From positions 248,001-312,000 of the forward strand of contig NZ_QEPZ01000001.1 of the NCBI RefSeq assembly GCF_003253005.1: DNA of 64,000 bases. Reading direction: 5' to 3'. Positions within the stretch are counted from its first letter, which is position 1; each line of letters opens with the position of its first letter. The stretch is from Haemophilus parainfluenzae. GTDB taxonomy: Bacteria; Pseudomonadota; Gammaproteobacteria; Enterobacterales; Pasteurellaceae. Of the stretch, positions 37,821-48,562 are shown one piece after another. A model generated the notes under the pieces. That model was not told the origin of the DNA. It did not search any database and was given only the letters and a program-made list of their open reading frames with translations. Position numbers and translations under genes: made by a program.

Positions 37821-39223
37821 TGCGTATCAAGAAATTCAGCTTAAATCAGCTCACTATACTCACATTCACTGTCTTTTGGTTGGCATTCTTTGCCATGGCC
37901 GCACTTTTGGTCGCACTCCCTTATTTTGATAGCCGCTTATACTCAGATTTAAATCAAAATGAAATCTCGAGCTATCAAAAGAAACTCGTTGAATCAATTC
38001 GTAACAATAGGATCAATGGTATCCTCGCAGGCGTTCCTGTGCTTCCAACTGATAAATTCGACTCAGCTCGTCCAGTCATCATAACGCCCGAAAAAGACAT
38101 CTTCGGCGCTTTAGGCGAAGAAAGAATGCATATTACTCAGTTCGCCCAAGAATCAAGTAACTTTGCCCAGCCACAACGCAAAACGTTTAAAGATATCCAA
38201 ATTGCAGGACCTTTTAAAGTCTATATTGGCGATTCCGACCAAGCATCCGAATTATTCTTTGTATCTCGAGCAAATGGTCAACAAGAAATTTTACGTTATA
38301 TGCTTGACCACCCTTGGATCTTATTACTTTTAACGTTAATTATTACGACACCTTTGCTTTGGTGGTTCACTTATACCATCGTCAAACCTATTACCAATTT
38401 GCAAAAAGCCGCGAATAGCGTGGCTTTGGGGCACTTCAAAGTTGATAATAAGTTAGCGAACCATGGTCCATCAGAATTACGAGAAGTAGGCCAAAGCTTT
38501 AATAAGATGTCGATTGCAATTGATACCCTAATTTCAAATCAACACAATCTGCTATCGTCCATTTCTCACGAATTAAAAACACCATTAACGCGTTTACAAC
38601 TTTCCACTGCGCTAGTTCGTCATCAAACAGGTGATATTGAACCAGTAAAACGCATTGAAAAAGAAATACAACGAATGGATAAAATGATCAGCGAATTGTT
38701 GCTCATTTCTCGCCAACAAATGCATTCTCAAATGGAGCATAATTTATTTCCTATTAATCAGCTTTGGGATGATGTGATCAAAGATGCCTTATTTGAAGCA
38801 GAACAACACCAGATCACTTGTGATGTGAATATCTCTATTTTACATCCTGAAAAGCATATGATTTATGGCAACCTAAGTTTGCTGACTAGTGCAATTGAAA
38901 ACATCATTCGTAATGCATTGAAATACACGAAAAATCATATTTTCTTAACTATTGATTTACATAAAAATGAGCAGGATGATAATTGCCTTCAAATTCGAGT
39001 AGATGATAATGGCTTAGGCCTACCGCCAGAAGAGTTTGATAAAATCTTTAAGCCATTCTATCGAGTTGATGAAACCAGAACAAGAGCCACTGGCGGAACG
39101 GGATTAGGTTTAACGATTGTCTATAATATTGTGAATGAACACAATGGAAAAGTATGGGCTGAATCCAGTAATTTAGGTGGACTTGCCGTCACGATTCAAC
39201 TTCCAGTATGGAAACAAAGTTAG
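37820..39223 (+). CDS. cpxA: Sensor histidine kinase CpxA
   Basis: Inner-membrane kinase/phosphatase for CpxR. The 467-residue protein has two membrane segments (about residues 14-33 and 164-186) around a periplasmic sensor domain. A HAMP linker and the dimerisation helix with phospho-acceptor His250 in SSISHELKTPLTRL follow, then the ATPase domain with N box (IENIIRNALKY) and G boxes (DNGLGLP, GGTGLGLTI). All catalytic boxes are intact. It is paired with cpxR by a one-base overlap. I recall that H. influenzae Rd carries only the regulator, so the intact pair may separate this organism from it. Confidence 0.92.
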   Translation: MRIKKFSLNQLTILTFTVFWLAFFAMAALLVALPYFDSRLYSDLNQNEISSYQKKLVESIRNNRINGILAGVPVLPTDKFDSARPVIITPEKDIFGALGEERMHITQFAQESSNFAQPQRKTFKDIQIAGPFKVYIGDSDQASELFFVSRANGQQEILRYMLDHPWILLLLTLIITTPLLWWFTYTIVKPITNLQKAANSVALGHFKVDNKLANHGPSELREVGQSFNKMSIAIDTLISNQHNLLSSISHELKTPLTRLQLSTALVRHQTGDIEPVKRIEKEIQRMDKMISELLLISRQQMHSQMEHNLFPINQLWDDVIKDALFEAEQHQITCDVNISILHPEKHMIYGNLSLLTSAIENIIRNALKYTKNHIFLTIDLHKNEQDDNCLQIRVDDNGLGLPPEEFDKIFKPFYRVDETRTRATGGTGLGLTIVYNIVNEHNGKVWAESSNLGGLAVTIQLPVWKQS

Positions 39224-39230
39224 TTCAAAC

Positions 39231-39260
39231 AAAAGGCGATATTTTCATATCGCCCTTTTC
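39231..39260. terminator. Bidirectional terminator cpxA/copA
   Basis: Stem GGCGATAT (39235-39242) / ATATCGCC (39247-39254) flanked by A-run and CTTTTC, between convergent genes. Confidence 0.82.
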
Positions 39261-41429
39261 TTATCTAATTTTCACTCGTTTTAATCGCAATGCATTGGAT
39301 AGCACAGAAAGTGAACTCATCGCCATTGCTGCGCCCGCTAATACAGGACTTAAATAGCCCAATGCGGCAAGTGGAATACCTAACACATTATAAATTAAAG
39401 CAAAGAATAAGTTTTGCTTAATATTTTTTAATGTTGCACGAGAAATCATTAATCCATCGACTAACTGATCCACCGAATGCTGCATGAGTGTCGCCGATGC
39501 TGTTTGCTCTGCAACATCAGAACCCGATTTCATCGCAAAGCTTACGTTAGCCATTGCTAATGCGGGTGCATCATTCACACCATCACCAACCATTGCGACC
39601 ACTTTGCCTTGCTGACGTAATCTCTCAATATAAGTCGCTTTGTCACGTGGACTGCAATTACCCTGTGCAGTTTTCACACCTACTTGCTGGGCAACATAAT
39701 CAACGACAGATTGCTGATCGCCACTCATTATCACCACATCAATATTATGTTGGTGTAAGCGTTGAATCGCTTGCAAACTATCCTCTTTTAGACTGTCTGC
39801 TAGCGCAAATGCACCGATTGGACTGTTATCTACAGATACCGCAACAACACTCGCGATTTGCCAAATTTGAGGCATATTATCTGGTAAGGTTAATTCACAA
39901 TAAGTAAGTTTACCTACTTTAACCAAACCAACTCCTTCAATGTGAGCAGATATACCCTGCCCCACTTCTGAATGAACCGAAAGTGCGGTCGGAATTTCAA
40001 GTGATTTTTCCTGTGCAGCCAGGACTATCGCTTTAGCTAAAGGATGATTGGCATTTTGCTCAACGGAAGCCGCAATACGATATAAATCTTCCTCAGAATA
40101 GACCGCACTTTGTGGTTGCCAAACAGCGGCAATTTTGAGCTTTCCTTGAGTTATCGTTCCTGTTTTGTCTAATACCACCGTATCCACATGCGCCGCCTCT
40201 TCCATAGATGCCGCATCTTTAAACCAAATCCCTGCATTGACTGCTTTCCCCATTCCCACCATTATGGCAGCAGGTGTGGCAAGCCCTAATGCACAAGGAC
40301 AGGCAATGACTAACACAGCAACCGCATGAATTAAAGCGGTTACCCAATCTCCTTTTATCCACCAGGTTAATCCAAATGTCATTACGGAAATCAATAACAC
40401 GGTAGGCACAAATACAGCTGAAACTTTGTCAGCAAAACGAGCAATAGGCGCTTTTGTACCTTGCGCCTCAGAAAGTGCTTTCATCATATCGCCCAATAGG
40501 GTTTGCTGCCCAAGTTGATTAGCTCGATAAATAAGGCTACCTTGTGTCACCATTGCCCCTGCAAGTACAGGGCTTTGAGACATTTTTTCTAACGGTTGAG
40601 ATTCACCAGTTAAATGGCTTTCATCACACCAACCACTCCCTTGTTCAACAACACCATCCGCGGCAATACGTTCACCTTGATTAGCCCGTAAAATATCGCC
40701 TATTTTTACTTGATCGAGAGAAATCGTTTCCCAACGATTTTCACGTTGAACACTGACCTGTTTTGGGGTGAGTTGTAATAATAATCCTAAACTATTTAAG
40801 CTTTGTTTCTTCGTTCTTTCCTCAAGAAATTTCCCAAGGCTGACGAAACCGATGACCATTACTGATGTTTCAAAATAAACATGAAATGCACCATCATGCC
40901 CCATTGACTGATGATAAAACAGCATAAAGACCGAATAGAGATAAATCGCCAATGTACCAGTACTCACCAGTACATCCATATTGGCCAAACCACCTCGAAT
41001 ACTACCAATCGCACCTTTATAAAAAGGAATAGCTAACCCAAGTTGCACAATGCTCGCAAGAACAAATTGCCACATTGGCGGCATCATCCAAGAATGATGA
41101 TTAAACATCATTCCGATCATTCCGATTAAAAAAGGAATGTTAATGAACAAAAGCAACCATAAACGTGGGCTAATCTTCGTTTCATTAGATGCACTAGGTA
41201 ATATATTTTTCTTTAGAATGCCATTAAATCCCGCTTTTTGAATAATTATCAAAATATCTTGTTCTGAAGCCTGAGATGAATCAAATACTACGTGTGCTTC
41301 CTCCGCCGCAAAATTCACGCCCGCTTCAGAGACAAAATCTTTTCGATTCAACACTTTTTCAATCCGATTAGCACAGGATTGGCAAGTCATCCCCTCTATT
41401 TGAATGGCTATTTTTTTATTCTGTTGCAT
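39261..41429 (-). CDS. copA: Copper-exporting P1B-type ATPase CopA
   Basis: Pumps Cu(I) out of the cytoplasm. From ATG 41429 the protein has 722 residues. It has one N-terminal heavy-metal domain with GMTCQSC, eight membrane helices, the transport motif CPC in VIACPCALGLATPAAI, TGES, the phosphorylated Asp in DKTGTIT, the HP motif (NHPLAKAI) and GDGVNDAPAL. One metal domain rather than E. coli's two is usual here. An in-frame ATG at 41456 lies further into copZ; I prefer 41429, which still overlaps copZ by 14 nt. It is convergent with cpxA. Confidence 0.94.
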   Translation of the reverse strand: MQQNKKIAIQIEGMTCQSCANRIEKVLNRKDFVSEAGVNFAAEEAHVVFDSSQASEQDILIIIQKAGFNGILKKNILPSASNETKISPRLWLLLFINIPFLIGMIGMMFNHHSWMMPPMWQFVLASIVQLGLAIPFYKGAIGSIRGGLANMDVLVSTGTLAIYLYSVFMLFYHQSMGHDGAFHVYFETSVMVIGFVSLGKFLEERTKKQSLNSLGLLLQLTPKQVSVQRENRWETISLDQVKIGDILRANQGERIAADGVVEQGSGWCDESHLTGESQPLEKMSQSPVLAGAMVTQGSLIYRANQLGQQTLLGDMMKALSEAQGTKAPIARFADKVSAVFVPTVLLISVMTFGLTWWIKGDWVTALIHAVAVLVIACPCALGLATPAAIMVGMGKAVNAGIWFKDAASMEEAAHVDTVVLDKTGTITQGKLKIAAVWQPQSAVYSEEDLYRIAASVEQNANHPLAKAIVLAAQEKSLEIPTALSVHSEVGQGISAHIEGVGLVKVGKLTYCELTLPDNMPQIWQIASVVAVSVDNSPIGAFALADSLKEDSLQAIQRLHQHNIDVVIMSGDQQSVVDYVAQQVGVKTAQGNCSPRDKATYIERLRQQGKVVAMVGDGVNDAPALAMANVSFAMKSGSDVAEQTASATLMQHSVDQLVDGLMISRATLKNIKQNLFFALIYNVLGIPLAALGYLSPVLAGAAMAMSSLSVLSNALRLKRVKIR

Positions 41430-41625
41430 CAAAACCTGCGTCTTCAATTGTTTCAATTAATTGTGCAATACTGACCGCACTTTCATCAAAGGTAATCTCT
41501 GCTTTAGCATCATCAAGTGTTACAACGGCTTTTTCTACACCATTAAGCTCTTCCAACACTCTTGTGACGCTTTTCACACAACCACCACAAGTCATTCCTG
41601 TTATATGTAATGTAATTGATTTCAT
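41416..41625 (-). CDS. copZ: Copper chaperone CopZ-like
   Basis: Sixty-nine-residue heavy-metal-associated protein that binds Cu(I) through Cys13 and Cys16 of GMTCGGC and hands it to CopA. The ferredoxin-like fold is complete (VTRVLEELNGVEKAVVTLDDAKAEITFDES). It is the first gene of the copZ-copA unit and overlaps copA. An uptake signal core is within it. Controlled by the MerR-type promoter described separately. Confidence 0.92.
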   Translation of the reverse strand: MKSITLHITGMTCGGCVKSVTRVLEELNGVEKAVVTLDDAKAEITFDESAVSIAQLIETIEDAGFDATE

Positions 41626-41665
41626 ATTTACTCCTTAATTATTGATATAGATTGAAATTGAGCTT

Positions 41666-41696
41666 ACTATAAACCTTAACATAAGGTTAAGGTCAA
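41666..41696 (-). promoter_or_regulatory. MerR/CueR-type promoter of copZ-copA
   Basis: On the minus strand TTGACC (41696-41691), a long 19-nt spacer and TATAGT (41671-41666). The spacer holds the perfect dyad ACCTTAAC-N5-GTTAAGGT (41673-41693). The overlong spacer and central dyad are diagnostic of MerR-family activation. The -35 is 10-15 nt from the divergent cueR ATG, so binding should also affect cueR. Confidence 0.88.
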
Positions 41697-41705
41697 GGAT
41701 TTTTT

Positions 41706-42092
41706 ATGAACATTAGTGAAGTAGCCAAATTAGTGGGTTTATCAAGTAAACAAATTCGGGATTATGAGAAGTCAGGCCTATTAAAGCCTGCACAGCGAAG
41801 CCTTTCTGGTTATCGCCATTATGAAGAAAAGGATTTAGAACGACTACGTTTTATTCGTCACTCTCGAGATGTTGGATTTTCACTCCAACAAATCCACCAA
41901 CTTTTGCAATTACAGGATAATCCCAATCGTAGTAGTCGAGAAGTGAAAGCACTTACGACGCAGCATATTAAAACATTGAATGAGCAAATTCATCACTTGC
42001 AAAAAATGGTTGAGGAATTGGAACGATGGCATAACGCTTGTCAGGGCAACGATTGCCCTGAATGCAGTATTTTGGAAGGATTAAAAGGATAA
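41706..42092 (+). CDS. cueR: Copper-responsive MerR-family regulator CueR
   Basis: Activator of copper export genes. The 128-residue protein has the MerR helix-turn-helix (ISEVAKLVGLSSKQIRDYEKSGLL), the wing GYRHYEEKDLERLRFIR, a dimer helix and the metal loop ACQGNDCPEC. Cys112 and Cys120 are at the same positions as in E. coli CueR, with an extra Cys117. It is divergent from copZ over the shared operator. Its stop codon nearly meets metJ, which is convergent. Confidence 0.92.
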   Translation: MNISEVAKLVGLSSKQIRDYEKSGLLKPAQRSLSGYRHYEEKDLERLRFIRHSRDVGFSLQQIHQLLQLQDNPNRSSREVKALTTQHIKTLNEQIHHLQKMVEELERWHNACQGNDCPECSILEGLKG

Positions 42093-42094
42093 AA

Positions 42095-42412
42095 TTAATA
42101 TTCCCAGCTTTCAGGATCGATGCCTAAATCACGCATGATCTCTTTGGCATTTTCAGGAATCTCATCATGGCGTTCTTTCATTAAATCTGCATCCGTCGGT
42201 AATGGTTGCCCCGTAAAAGCATGTAAGAATGCCTCACAAAGCAATTCACTATTTGTTGCATGGCGCAAACTTTTTAGCTGACGACGCGTACGCTCGTTCG
42301 TCAAAATTTCCAATACTTTAATTGGAATAGAAACGGTAATTTTTTTGACTTGCTCGCTCTTTTTGCCATGTTCTGCATAAGGGCTAATATATTTGCCATC
42401 CCAGTTTGCCAT
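42095..42412 (-). CDS. metJ: Methionine repressor MetJ
   Basis: S-adenosylmethionine-dependent ribbon-helix-helix repressor of methionine synthesis. The 105-residue product matches the family along its length: [36 protein letters not shown] supplies the DNA-binding strand, and [22 protein letters not shown] the helices. Met-box-like repeats lie 54-85 nt upstream, fitting autoregulation. Length is identical to E. coli MetJ. Confidence 0.97.
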   Translation of the reverse strand: MANWDGKYISPYAEHGKKSEQVKKITVSIPIKVLEILTNERTRRQLKSLRHATNSELLCEAFLHAFTGQPLPTDADLMKERHDEIPENAKEIMRDLGIDPESWEY

Positions 42413-42473
42413 AATGCACCTTAAATAACCTATTTGTCTGTATTTTAATGAAAAATAAGCAAAATGACAATCT

Positions 42474-42497
42474 AGACGGCTAAAAGTATAGCAATCT
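42474..42497. promoter_or_regulatory. Tandem met-box-like repeats upstream of metJ
   Basis: Three adjacent 8-mers AGACGGCT, AAAAGTAT, AGCAATCT match the met box AGACGTCT at 7, 5 and 5 of 8 positions. MetJ binds arrays with imperfect boxes, so this is plausible. Confidence 0.5.
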
Positions 42498-42510
42498 AGA
42501 TAATATAAAT

Positions 42511-42533
42511 AAAAACCACCTTTCGGTGGTTTC
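42511..42533 (-). terminator. Terminator of galU
   Basis: Perfect 8-bp stem AAACCACC / GGTGGTTT with a 4-nt loop; leftward T-run follows. Confidence 0.88.
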
Positions 42534-42539
42534 AGTCAA

Positions 42540-43427
42540 TTATAAGGTTTTTGCAAGATCTTTTAGGAAAGCTTTAAACTCTTTGCCTAATTTATCATGG
42601 CGAAGACCATATTCTACAAAGGCTTCCATATAGCCAATCTTGTCACCACAGTCAAAGCTTCTGCCTGTCATATGGAATGCTTCAACGGTCTCTTTCTCAA
42701 TAAGCATATCGATTGCATCCGTTAATTGGATTTCATCACCCACACCAACAGGTGTTCTTTCCAATAAATCCCAAATCGCAGCAGAGAACACATAACGACC
42801 TACAACCGCAAGATTTGATGGAGCCTCTTCCACAGATGGTTTTTCAACAATGCTGTTAATTTTGACGCTATCGCCACCTTTTAACTCTACGCCACCACAA
42901 TCCGCGATACCATAGCTACTCACTTCATCAGAGGCAACAGGCGCTACCATAATTTGGCTTGCTTGTGTTTCTTTAAAACGTTTAATCATTGCTGAAAGAT
43001 TTTCTTTCTTTTGATTTGCCGTAAAATCTGCTAAAAGCACATCAGGTAACACCACTGCAAACGGCTCGTTCCCAACAACAGGTCGACCACATAATACGGC
43101 ATGGCCTAAACCTTTCGCATTGCCTTGACGAACATGCATGATAGTTACATCTTTAGGACAAATAGAACGAACCTCTTCCAAAAGTTGACGTTTAACACGT
43201 TTCTCAAGCATGGTTTCCAACTCAAAAGACGTATCAAAGTGGTTTTCAATCGCATTTTTAGAAGAATGTGTGACTAGCACGATTTCTTTAATTCCTGCCG
43301 AGACACACTCATTCACAACATATTGAATAAGTGGTTTATCTACAAGCGTTAACATTTCTTTTGGAATCGCTTTTGTTGCTGGCAACATACGAGTACCTAA
43401 ACCAGCTACGGGAATAATTGCTTTCAT
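42540..43427 (-). CDS. galU: UTP--glucose-1-phosphate uridylyltransferase
   Basis: Makes UDP-glucose for lipooligosaccharide and other glycans. The 295-residue nucleotidyltransferase has the N-terminal [23 protein letters not shown] signature, the [10 protein letters not shown] metal Asp, and the [19 protein letters not shown] segment. Length and motifs are typical of bacterial GalU. It stands alone between csrA and metJ with its own terminator. Confidence 0.96.
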   Translation of the reverse strand: MKAIIPVAGLGTRMLPATKAIPKEMLTLVDKPLIQYVVNECVSAGIKEIVLVTHSSKNAIENHFDTSFELETMLEKRVKRQLLEEVRSICPKDVTIMHVRQGNAKGLGHAVLCGRPVVGNEPFAVVLPDVLLADFTANQKKENLSAMIKRFKETQASQIMVAPVASDEVSSYGIADCGGVELKGGDSVKINSIVEKPSVEEAPSNLAVVGRYVFSAAIWDLLERTPVGVGDEIQLTDAIDMLIEKETVEAFHMTGRSFDCGDKIGYMEAFVEYGLRHDKLGKEFKAFLKDLAKTL

Positions 43428-43455
43428 TGATTTTCCTTTTTGTTTTAATATGGAA

Positions 43456-43486
43456 TGACCACACTTCTATACTAAAAGTGCGGTCA
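43456..43486 (-). terminator. USS-type hairpin between csrA and galU
   Basis: Stem TGACCACACTT (43456-43466) / AAGTGCGGTCA (43476-43486), one mismatch; one arm is an exact uptake signal. Probably ends the csrA transcript. Confidence 0.6.
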
Positions 43487-43649
43487 TTATTTATTAAATT
43501 TTGATAGATTTAAGTTGGAAAGATTCCTTCTCTACCTTTATAACTCAAATTTCCGTTATTTAAAATCTTGCAAACCAATGGGTTTAATTTTTTGAAAAAC
43601 GTTAATTAAATTATAAATAGAATGTAAAACATTCATAAAACTCGTTGGT

Positions 43650-43841
43650 CTAAGATGTCCCATCTATATGTTCATCTTTTGACTGCAGAATTCGTTGGTA
43701 AATTTCTTCTCGGTGAACGGATACTTCTTTAGGCGCTTGTACACCGAGTTTGACTTGGTTTCCACGTACACTCAAAACCGTGATAGAAATATCGTCTCCA
43801 ATGAGAACACTTTCGCCAACTTTTCGAGTTAAGATTAACAT
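43650..43841 (-). CDS. csrA: Carbon storage regulator CsrA
   Basis: Dimeric RNA-binding protein that controls translation and stability of target mRNAs. The 63-residue product begins [20 protein letters not shown] and has the RNA-contact residues Leu4 and Arg6 and the [10 protein letters not shown] segment with Arg44. It lies just downstream of alaS, as in many gamma-proteobacteria. No CsrB-like array was seen nearby. Confidence 0.97.
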   Translation of the reverse strand: MLILTRKVGESVLIGDDISITVLSVRGNQVKLGVQAPKEVSVHREEIYQRILQSKDEHIDGTS

Positions 43842-43919
43842 CTTTTATCTCCTTAGTTTGCATTTATTAGATATCCCTATCAATCAAGTAAAGATCGGCA
43901 TCCCACCGACCTGCTTGTA

Positions 43920-46544
43920 CTACAGATTATTGCTTAACCAGTTTTGTGCGACAGTTAATGCTAGATTCACATTTTCTGGTTGGGAGCCTCCTGCCATTGC
44001 CATATCAGGGCGACCACCGCCTTTCCCACCAACTTGCTGAGCCATTAAATTCACTAGCTCACCAGCCTTCACTTTAGTAGTTAAATCGCTTGTTACGCCA
44101 ACGACGAGGTTGACTTTATCATCTAAAATAGATGCAAATACAATTACGCCTGAACCAAGTTGATTTTTTAAATCATCAACCATCATACGTAACGATTTAG
44201 TTTCAATTCCGTCTAGTTGATGTACGATTACAGAAACATCATTAATTTTAACCGCACTTTTCACTAAATCGGCCCCTGCTTGCATTGCGGCTTTTTCTTT
44301 TAATCCTTGTAATTCTTTTTCTGCTTTCTTCGCTTTATCTTGAAGTTGCTGAATTTTCTCAACAAGAGTGTTAACATCAGATTTAAATAAATCTGCACTT
44401 TGAGCAAGAATGCGTTGTTGATTATGCAACCAATGAATTGCATTTTCACCCGTTACCGCTTCAATACGACGAACACCTGCTGCAACTGCGGTTTCCGCCA
44501 CAATTTTAAATAAACCGATATCACCGGTACGTTTAGCATGAATGCCACCACAAAGTTCAACAGAGAAATCACCCATTGTTAAAACACGTACCACATCAGC
44601 ATATTTTTCACCGAATAACGCCATTGCACCTTTTGCTTTTGCCGCTTCGATATCCATTACGTCCGTTTGAACCACAAAATTCTCACGTACTTTTTGGTTT
44701 ACCAACGTTTCAATTTCGTTAAGCTGTGCTTTGGTAATCGCTTCCGGATGAGCAAAGTCAAAACGTAATGCTGTATCGGATACTAACGATCCTTTTTGCA
44801 CTACATGGTGACCTAAAACTTGACGCAATGCGGCGTGTAATAAGTGTGTTGCAGAATGGTTAAGTGACGTTTGATGACGTCTTGCTGCATCCACAACCGC
44901 ATTGACTGTTTGTCCGACTTTTAAACTACCTTGTTCTAACTCACCAATATGACCGAATACTTGACCATATTTTTGAGTATCTTTTACATTAAACTGAATA
45001 CCTTGAGAGGTTAAATAACCACTGTCACCAATTTGACCACCCGACTCAGCATAGAATGGAGTGTTTTCTAAAATTACCACAGCGCTTTGACCAGCTGTAA
45101 TACTCTCTACTGATTTTCCATCATGGAAAAGTGCGGTCACTTTGGCTAAAGATTCTGACTCAGTATAACCTTCAAATTTCGTTTCACCTTCTACACGAAT
45201 AACATTATTGTAATCCATGCCGAATTGGCTTGCAGATTGTGCACGTAAACGTTGTGCTTCCATTTCACGCTCAAAACCTGCTTCATCAACTGCAATATCA
45301 TGCTCACGACATACGTCAGCGGTTAAATCAAGTGGGAAGCCATAAGTATCATAAAGTTTAAAGGCGACTTCACCTGACAACACGCCATCTTTCACTTGAG
45401 CTAGCGCATCATCTAATAAGCTTAATCCGCGCTCTAATGTACGAGCAAATTGTTCTTCTTCTAAACGAAGTAATTTTTCGACATTGGCTTGTTTTTCTTT
45501 AACTTCTTTTCCTGCTTCCGCCATGACTTCAATTAAAGTCGGCACAAGTTTATAGAAGAACGCTTCTTTTGCTCCTAACAAGTAACCATGACGTACTGCA
45601 CGACGAATAATACGACGCAATACATAACCGCGACCTTCATTTGATGGAATTACGCCATCTGCGATCAAATATGCACAAGAACGAATGTGGTCTGCAATTA
45701 CGCGTAATGATTTATTAGTTAAATCTGTTGTTCCTACGATTTCTGCTGTTTTTGCAATTAATTTTTGGAAAATATCGATCTCATAGTTAGAGTTTACGTG
45801 CTGTAATACGGCAGAAATACGCTCTAAACCCATCCCCGTATCAACCGATGGACGTGGTAATTTTTCCATTGTACCGTCTGCTTGACGGTTAAATTGCATG
45901 AATACCACGTTCCAAATTTCGATATAACGGTCACCATCTTCTTCAGGTGAACCTGGAGGCCCACCCCAAATATGATCACCGTGATCGTAGAAAATTTCAG
46001 TACATGGACCACAAGGACCTGTGTCACCCATTGCCCAAAAGTTATCTGATGCATAAGGCGCACCTTTGTTATCACCGATACGAATAATACGCTCTGCTGG
46101 CACACCAACTTCTTTATGCCAAATGTCATAAGCTTCATTATCAGTTTCATACACGGTTACCCATAATTTTTCTTTTGGTAACCCAAGCCATTGTGGAGAA
46201 GTCAAATACTCCCACGCAAAATTAATCGCATCATGTTTGAAATAGTCGCCAAAACTGAAGTTGCCGAGCATTTCAAAAAAAGTATGGTGACGCGCCGTAT
46301 AACCTACGTTTTCTAAGTCATTATGCTTACCACCTGCGCGCACACAACGTTGTGCAGTTGTCGCACGTGAGTAAGGACGTTTGTCCATACCAAGGAACAC
46401 GTCTTTAAATTGGTTCATCCCGGCATTGGTAAAAAGCAATGTCGGATCGTTTTCAGGCACAAGTGAGCTACTTGCGACGACCTGATGCCCCTTGCTATGG
46501 AAAAAATCAAGGAATGACTGTCTAATTTCTGCTGTTGTTTTCAT
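43920..46544 (-). CDS. alaS: Alanyl-tRNA synthetase
   Basis: Charges tRNA-Ala and edits mischarged Ser and Gly. The 874-residue class II enzyme begins [21 protein letters not shown], has the aminoacylation core ([33 protein letters not shown]), the editing HxxxH ([10 protein letters not shown]), the zinc Cys-Gly-Gly-His ([15 protein letters not shown]) and the C-Ala domain with [12 protein letters not shown]. It is full length and intact. csrA follows downstream. Confidence 0.98.
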   Translation of the reverse strand: MKTTAEIRQSFLDFFHSKGHQVVASSSLVPENDPTLLFTNAGMNQFKDVFLGMDKRPYSRATTAQRCVRAGGKHNDLENVGYTARHHTFFEMLGNFSFGDYFKHDAINFAWEYLTSPQWLGLPKEKLWVTVYETDNEAYDIWHKEVGVPAERIIRIGDNKGAPYASDNFWAMGDTGPCGPCTEIFYDHGDHIWGGPPGSPEEDGDRYIEIWNVVFMQFNRQADGTMEKLPRPSVDTGMGLERISAVLQHVNSNYEIDIFQKLIAKTAEIVGTTDLTNKSLRVIADHIRSCAYLIADGVIPSNEGRGYVLRRIIRRAVRHGYLLGAKEAFFYKLVPTLIEVMAEAGKEVKEKQANVEKLLRLEEEQFARTLERGLSLLDDALAQVKDGVLSGEVAFKLYDTYGFPLDLTADVCREHDIAVDEAGFEREMEAQRLRAQSASQFGMDYNNVIRVEGETKFEGYTESESLAKVTALFHDGKSVESITAGQSAVVILENTPFYAESGGQIGDSGYLTSQGIQFNVKDTQKYGQVFGHIGELEQGSLKVGQTVNAVVDAARRHQTSLNHSATHLLHAALRQVLGHHVVQKGSLVSDTALRFDFAHPEAITKAQLNEIETLVNQKVRENFVVQTDVMDIEAAKAKGAMALFGEKYADVVRVLTMGDFSVELCGGIHAKRTGDIGLFKIVAETAVAAGVRRIEAVTGENAIHWLHNQQRILAQSADLFKSDVNTLVEKIQQLQDKAKKAEKELQGLKEKAAMQAGADLVKSAVKINDVSVIVHQLDGIETKSLRMMVDDLKNQLGSGVIVFASILDDKVNLVVGVTSDLTTKVKAGELVNLMAQQVGGKGGGRPDMAMAGGSQPENVNLALTVAQNWLSNNL

Positions 46545-46653
46545 TGATAAAACCTTGTGTCTCTATCTCGATCACGATTTATAAAATAAGCTCACTATTC
46601 TTGCATATTTTGACCTAGAGAAAAAGGCTTTTTCACTGATCTTAAAAAAGAAA

Positions 46654-46687
46654 ACCGCACTCTGCTGCATTGATTGAGAAGTGCGGT
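46654..46687 (-). terminator. USS-pair terminator of uspA
   Basis: Stem ACCGCACT (46654-46661) / AGTGCGGT (46680-46687). Read leftward it is followed by TTTCTTTTTT. Confidence 0.75.
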
Positions 46688-46731
46688 TAAAATTTACGTT
46701 ATTTTAATAGGGCTAAAATAATTTTTGATCA

Positions 46732-47157
46732 CTATTCGTCGCGAAGTGGCACAACCAACATATCAATTTTAATGGTATTCATCACTTGACGTGTTGAAGA
46801 CATTAATTTACTCCAGAAATCTTGGTGATGACCTGTCACTAGTAGATCTACATCATACTGATCAATAGCATCCGTCAAAACTTGACCCAAATCACCGCTA
46901 CCGCTCAATTTTTCTTTGACTGGATAACCAGCATGTTCTGCTAAATTAATTAGCGCTTTTTGTGTCTCGCTCGAAATTCTATCTTGCATTGATGACATAT
47001 TGACATCAATCAAACCAGTATAGAGATCCGAGAAGTTTACATCTACATGGATAATGGAAAGTTGCGCATCATTGCGTTTTGCAATTCCCACGGCTTTTTT
47101 GAGTAGAAATTCACTTTCATCAGAAAGATCTACCGCAACTAAAACATGTTTATACAT
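46732..47157 (-). CDS. uspA: Universal stress protein UspA
   Basis: Cytoplasmic stress protein of 141 residues with the Usp fold: [23 protein letters not shown] start and the G-2x-G-9x-G-type region (GSGDLGQVL...[18 protein letters not shown]). The last region is less canonical than ATP-binding members, fitting the UspA class that does not bind ATP. TAAGGAGTTGATT fixes the ATG at 47157; the longer open frame to 47235 has no ribosome site. Confidence 0.93.
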   Translation of the reverse strand: MYKHVLVAVDLSDESEFLLKKAVGIAKRNDAQLSIIHVDVNFSDLYTGLIDVNMSSMQDRISSETQKALINLAEHAGYPVKEKLSGSGDLGQVLTDAIDQYDVDLLVTGHHQDFWSKLMSSTRQVMNTIKIDMLVVPLRDE

Positions 47158-47260
47158 AATCAACTCCTTACTGATTTGATTGGCCTTTTTTATCTGACAG
47201 TATATTAGCACCTTACCTGCACAAAAAACTTGCACTAGATCACAAATTTGAGAATTTTTC

Positions 47261-48550
47261 TCAATTTTTCATTAAATTTTCAATGTCATCGATTTCTTTT
47301 GGTGCCGCTGCTGTCAGATTTTTGTTGCCATATTCAGTCATCAACAAGTTATCTTCAATACGCACACCAATGCCTTTATATTGAGCTGGCACATCCGCCT
47401 CTTCTGAAATATAAATACCTGGCTCAACAGTGATGATCATACCCACTTCAAGCGTGCGACTACGATCATCATAGCGGCCAACATCATGCACATCTAAGCC
47501 AAGCCAATGACCTAAACCGTGCATATAAAACTGGCGATAAGCTTTCTCTTCAATCAGCTTATCTACATCCCCTTTCAGGATACCTAAATCCACCAAGCCT
47601 TGAGTTTTAATGCGAATCACTTCGTCATTTGCCAGTTTAATTGAATTACCTGGCACTAATAGCTCAATCGCACGTTTTTGTGCTTTTAACACTAATTCAT
47701 AAATCTCACGTTGTGGCTGGGTAAATTGACCATTTACAGGGAACGTACGCGTGATATCGCCTGCATACATAGCAAACTCACAGCCTGCATCAATTAATAC
47801 AAGATCGCCATCTTTTAATGCTTGATCATTTTCGGTGTAGTGCAAAATACAGGCGTTATCGCCTCCCGCAATAATCGAATTATAAGACGGAAATCTTGCG
47901 CCATGACAATTAAATTCATGCAGAATTTCGCTTTCAATTTCATATTCAAAACGATTCGGACGAGTTACTTGCATCGCTTTAATATGTCCAAATGCTGTAA
48001 TTTGTCCCGCTTGCTGCATTAAGCGAATTTCGTTTGGAGATTTGATTAACCGCATTTCACTTAACATCGGCTGCCAATCAAAAATAGCGTAAAATTTCAC
48101 CGCACTTTCAGCTAATAATTTATCACCCCAAGGATGACGATCTGCCACATGATAAAGTGCGGTCAATTTTTCCGTTAATTTTGGAAATTCAGTTTTGAAA
48201 TCATCAATAGAATAGGCTTCATCAACATTGAGTTTTTGCGGTGCGCGCTCAACCCCTAATCGGCGACCATTCCATGTCTCAAGCAAAGGATCTCGCGGGC
48301 GAAGAAATACAACCGCCTTTTCTGCATCTTCCGTTTTAATCAATAATAATGCAGCATTTGGCTCATTAAAACCTGTTAAATACCAAAAGTAACTGTCTTG
48401 GCGGAAAGGAAAATCACAGTCGTTATTACGACGTTTTTCAATTTCGGAAAATAGCAACAAAGCAGAATTTGGTTGCATTTGTGCTAATACTTTTTGACGA
48501 CGTTCTGTAAATTCTTCTTGCGGTAACGCCGCCATGTATGCGAGATCCAT
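47261..48550 (-). CDS. pepP: Xaa-Pro aminopeptidase PepP
   Basis: Manganese aminopeptidase that removes N-terminal residues before proline. The 429-residue product has the aminopeptidase P N-domain and the pita-bread fold with the five metal ligands in [21 protein letters not shown] (two Asp), [14 protein letters not shown] (His), TVEPGIY (Glu) and [10 protein letters not shown] (Glu). It follows ygfB by 12 nt, the ygfB-pepP order of enterobacteria. Two uptake signal cores lie inside the gene. Confidence 0.95.
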   Translation of the reverse strand: MDLAYMAALPQEEFTERRQKVLAQMQPNSALLLFSEIEKRRNNDCDFPFRQDSYFWYLTGFNEPNAALLLIKTEDAEKAVVFLRPRDPLLETWNGRRLGVERAPQKLNVDEAYSIDDFKTEFPKLTEKLTALYHVADRHPWGDKLLAESAVKFYAIFDWQPMLSEMRLIKSPNEIRLMQQAGQITAFGHIKAMQVTRPNRFEYEIESEILHEFNCHGARFPSYNSIIAGGDNACILHYTENDQALKDGDLVLIDAGCEFAMYAGDITRTFPVNGQFTQPQREIYELVLKAQKRAIELLVPGNSIKLANDEVIRIKTQGLVDLGILKGDVDKLIEEKAYRQFYMHGLGHWLGLDVHDVGRYDDRSRTLEVGMIITVEPGIYISEEADVPAQYKGIGVRIEDNLLMTEYGNKNLTAAAPKEIDDIENLMKN

Positions 48551-48562
48551 GTTTCGCTCCTT

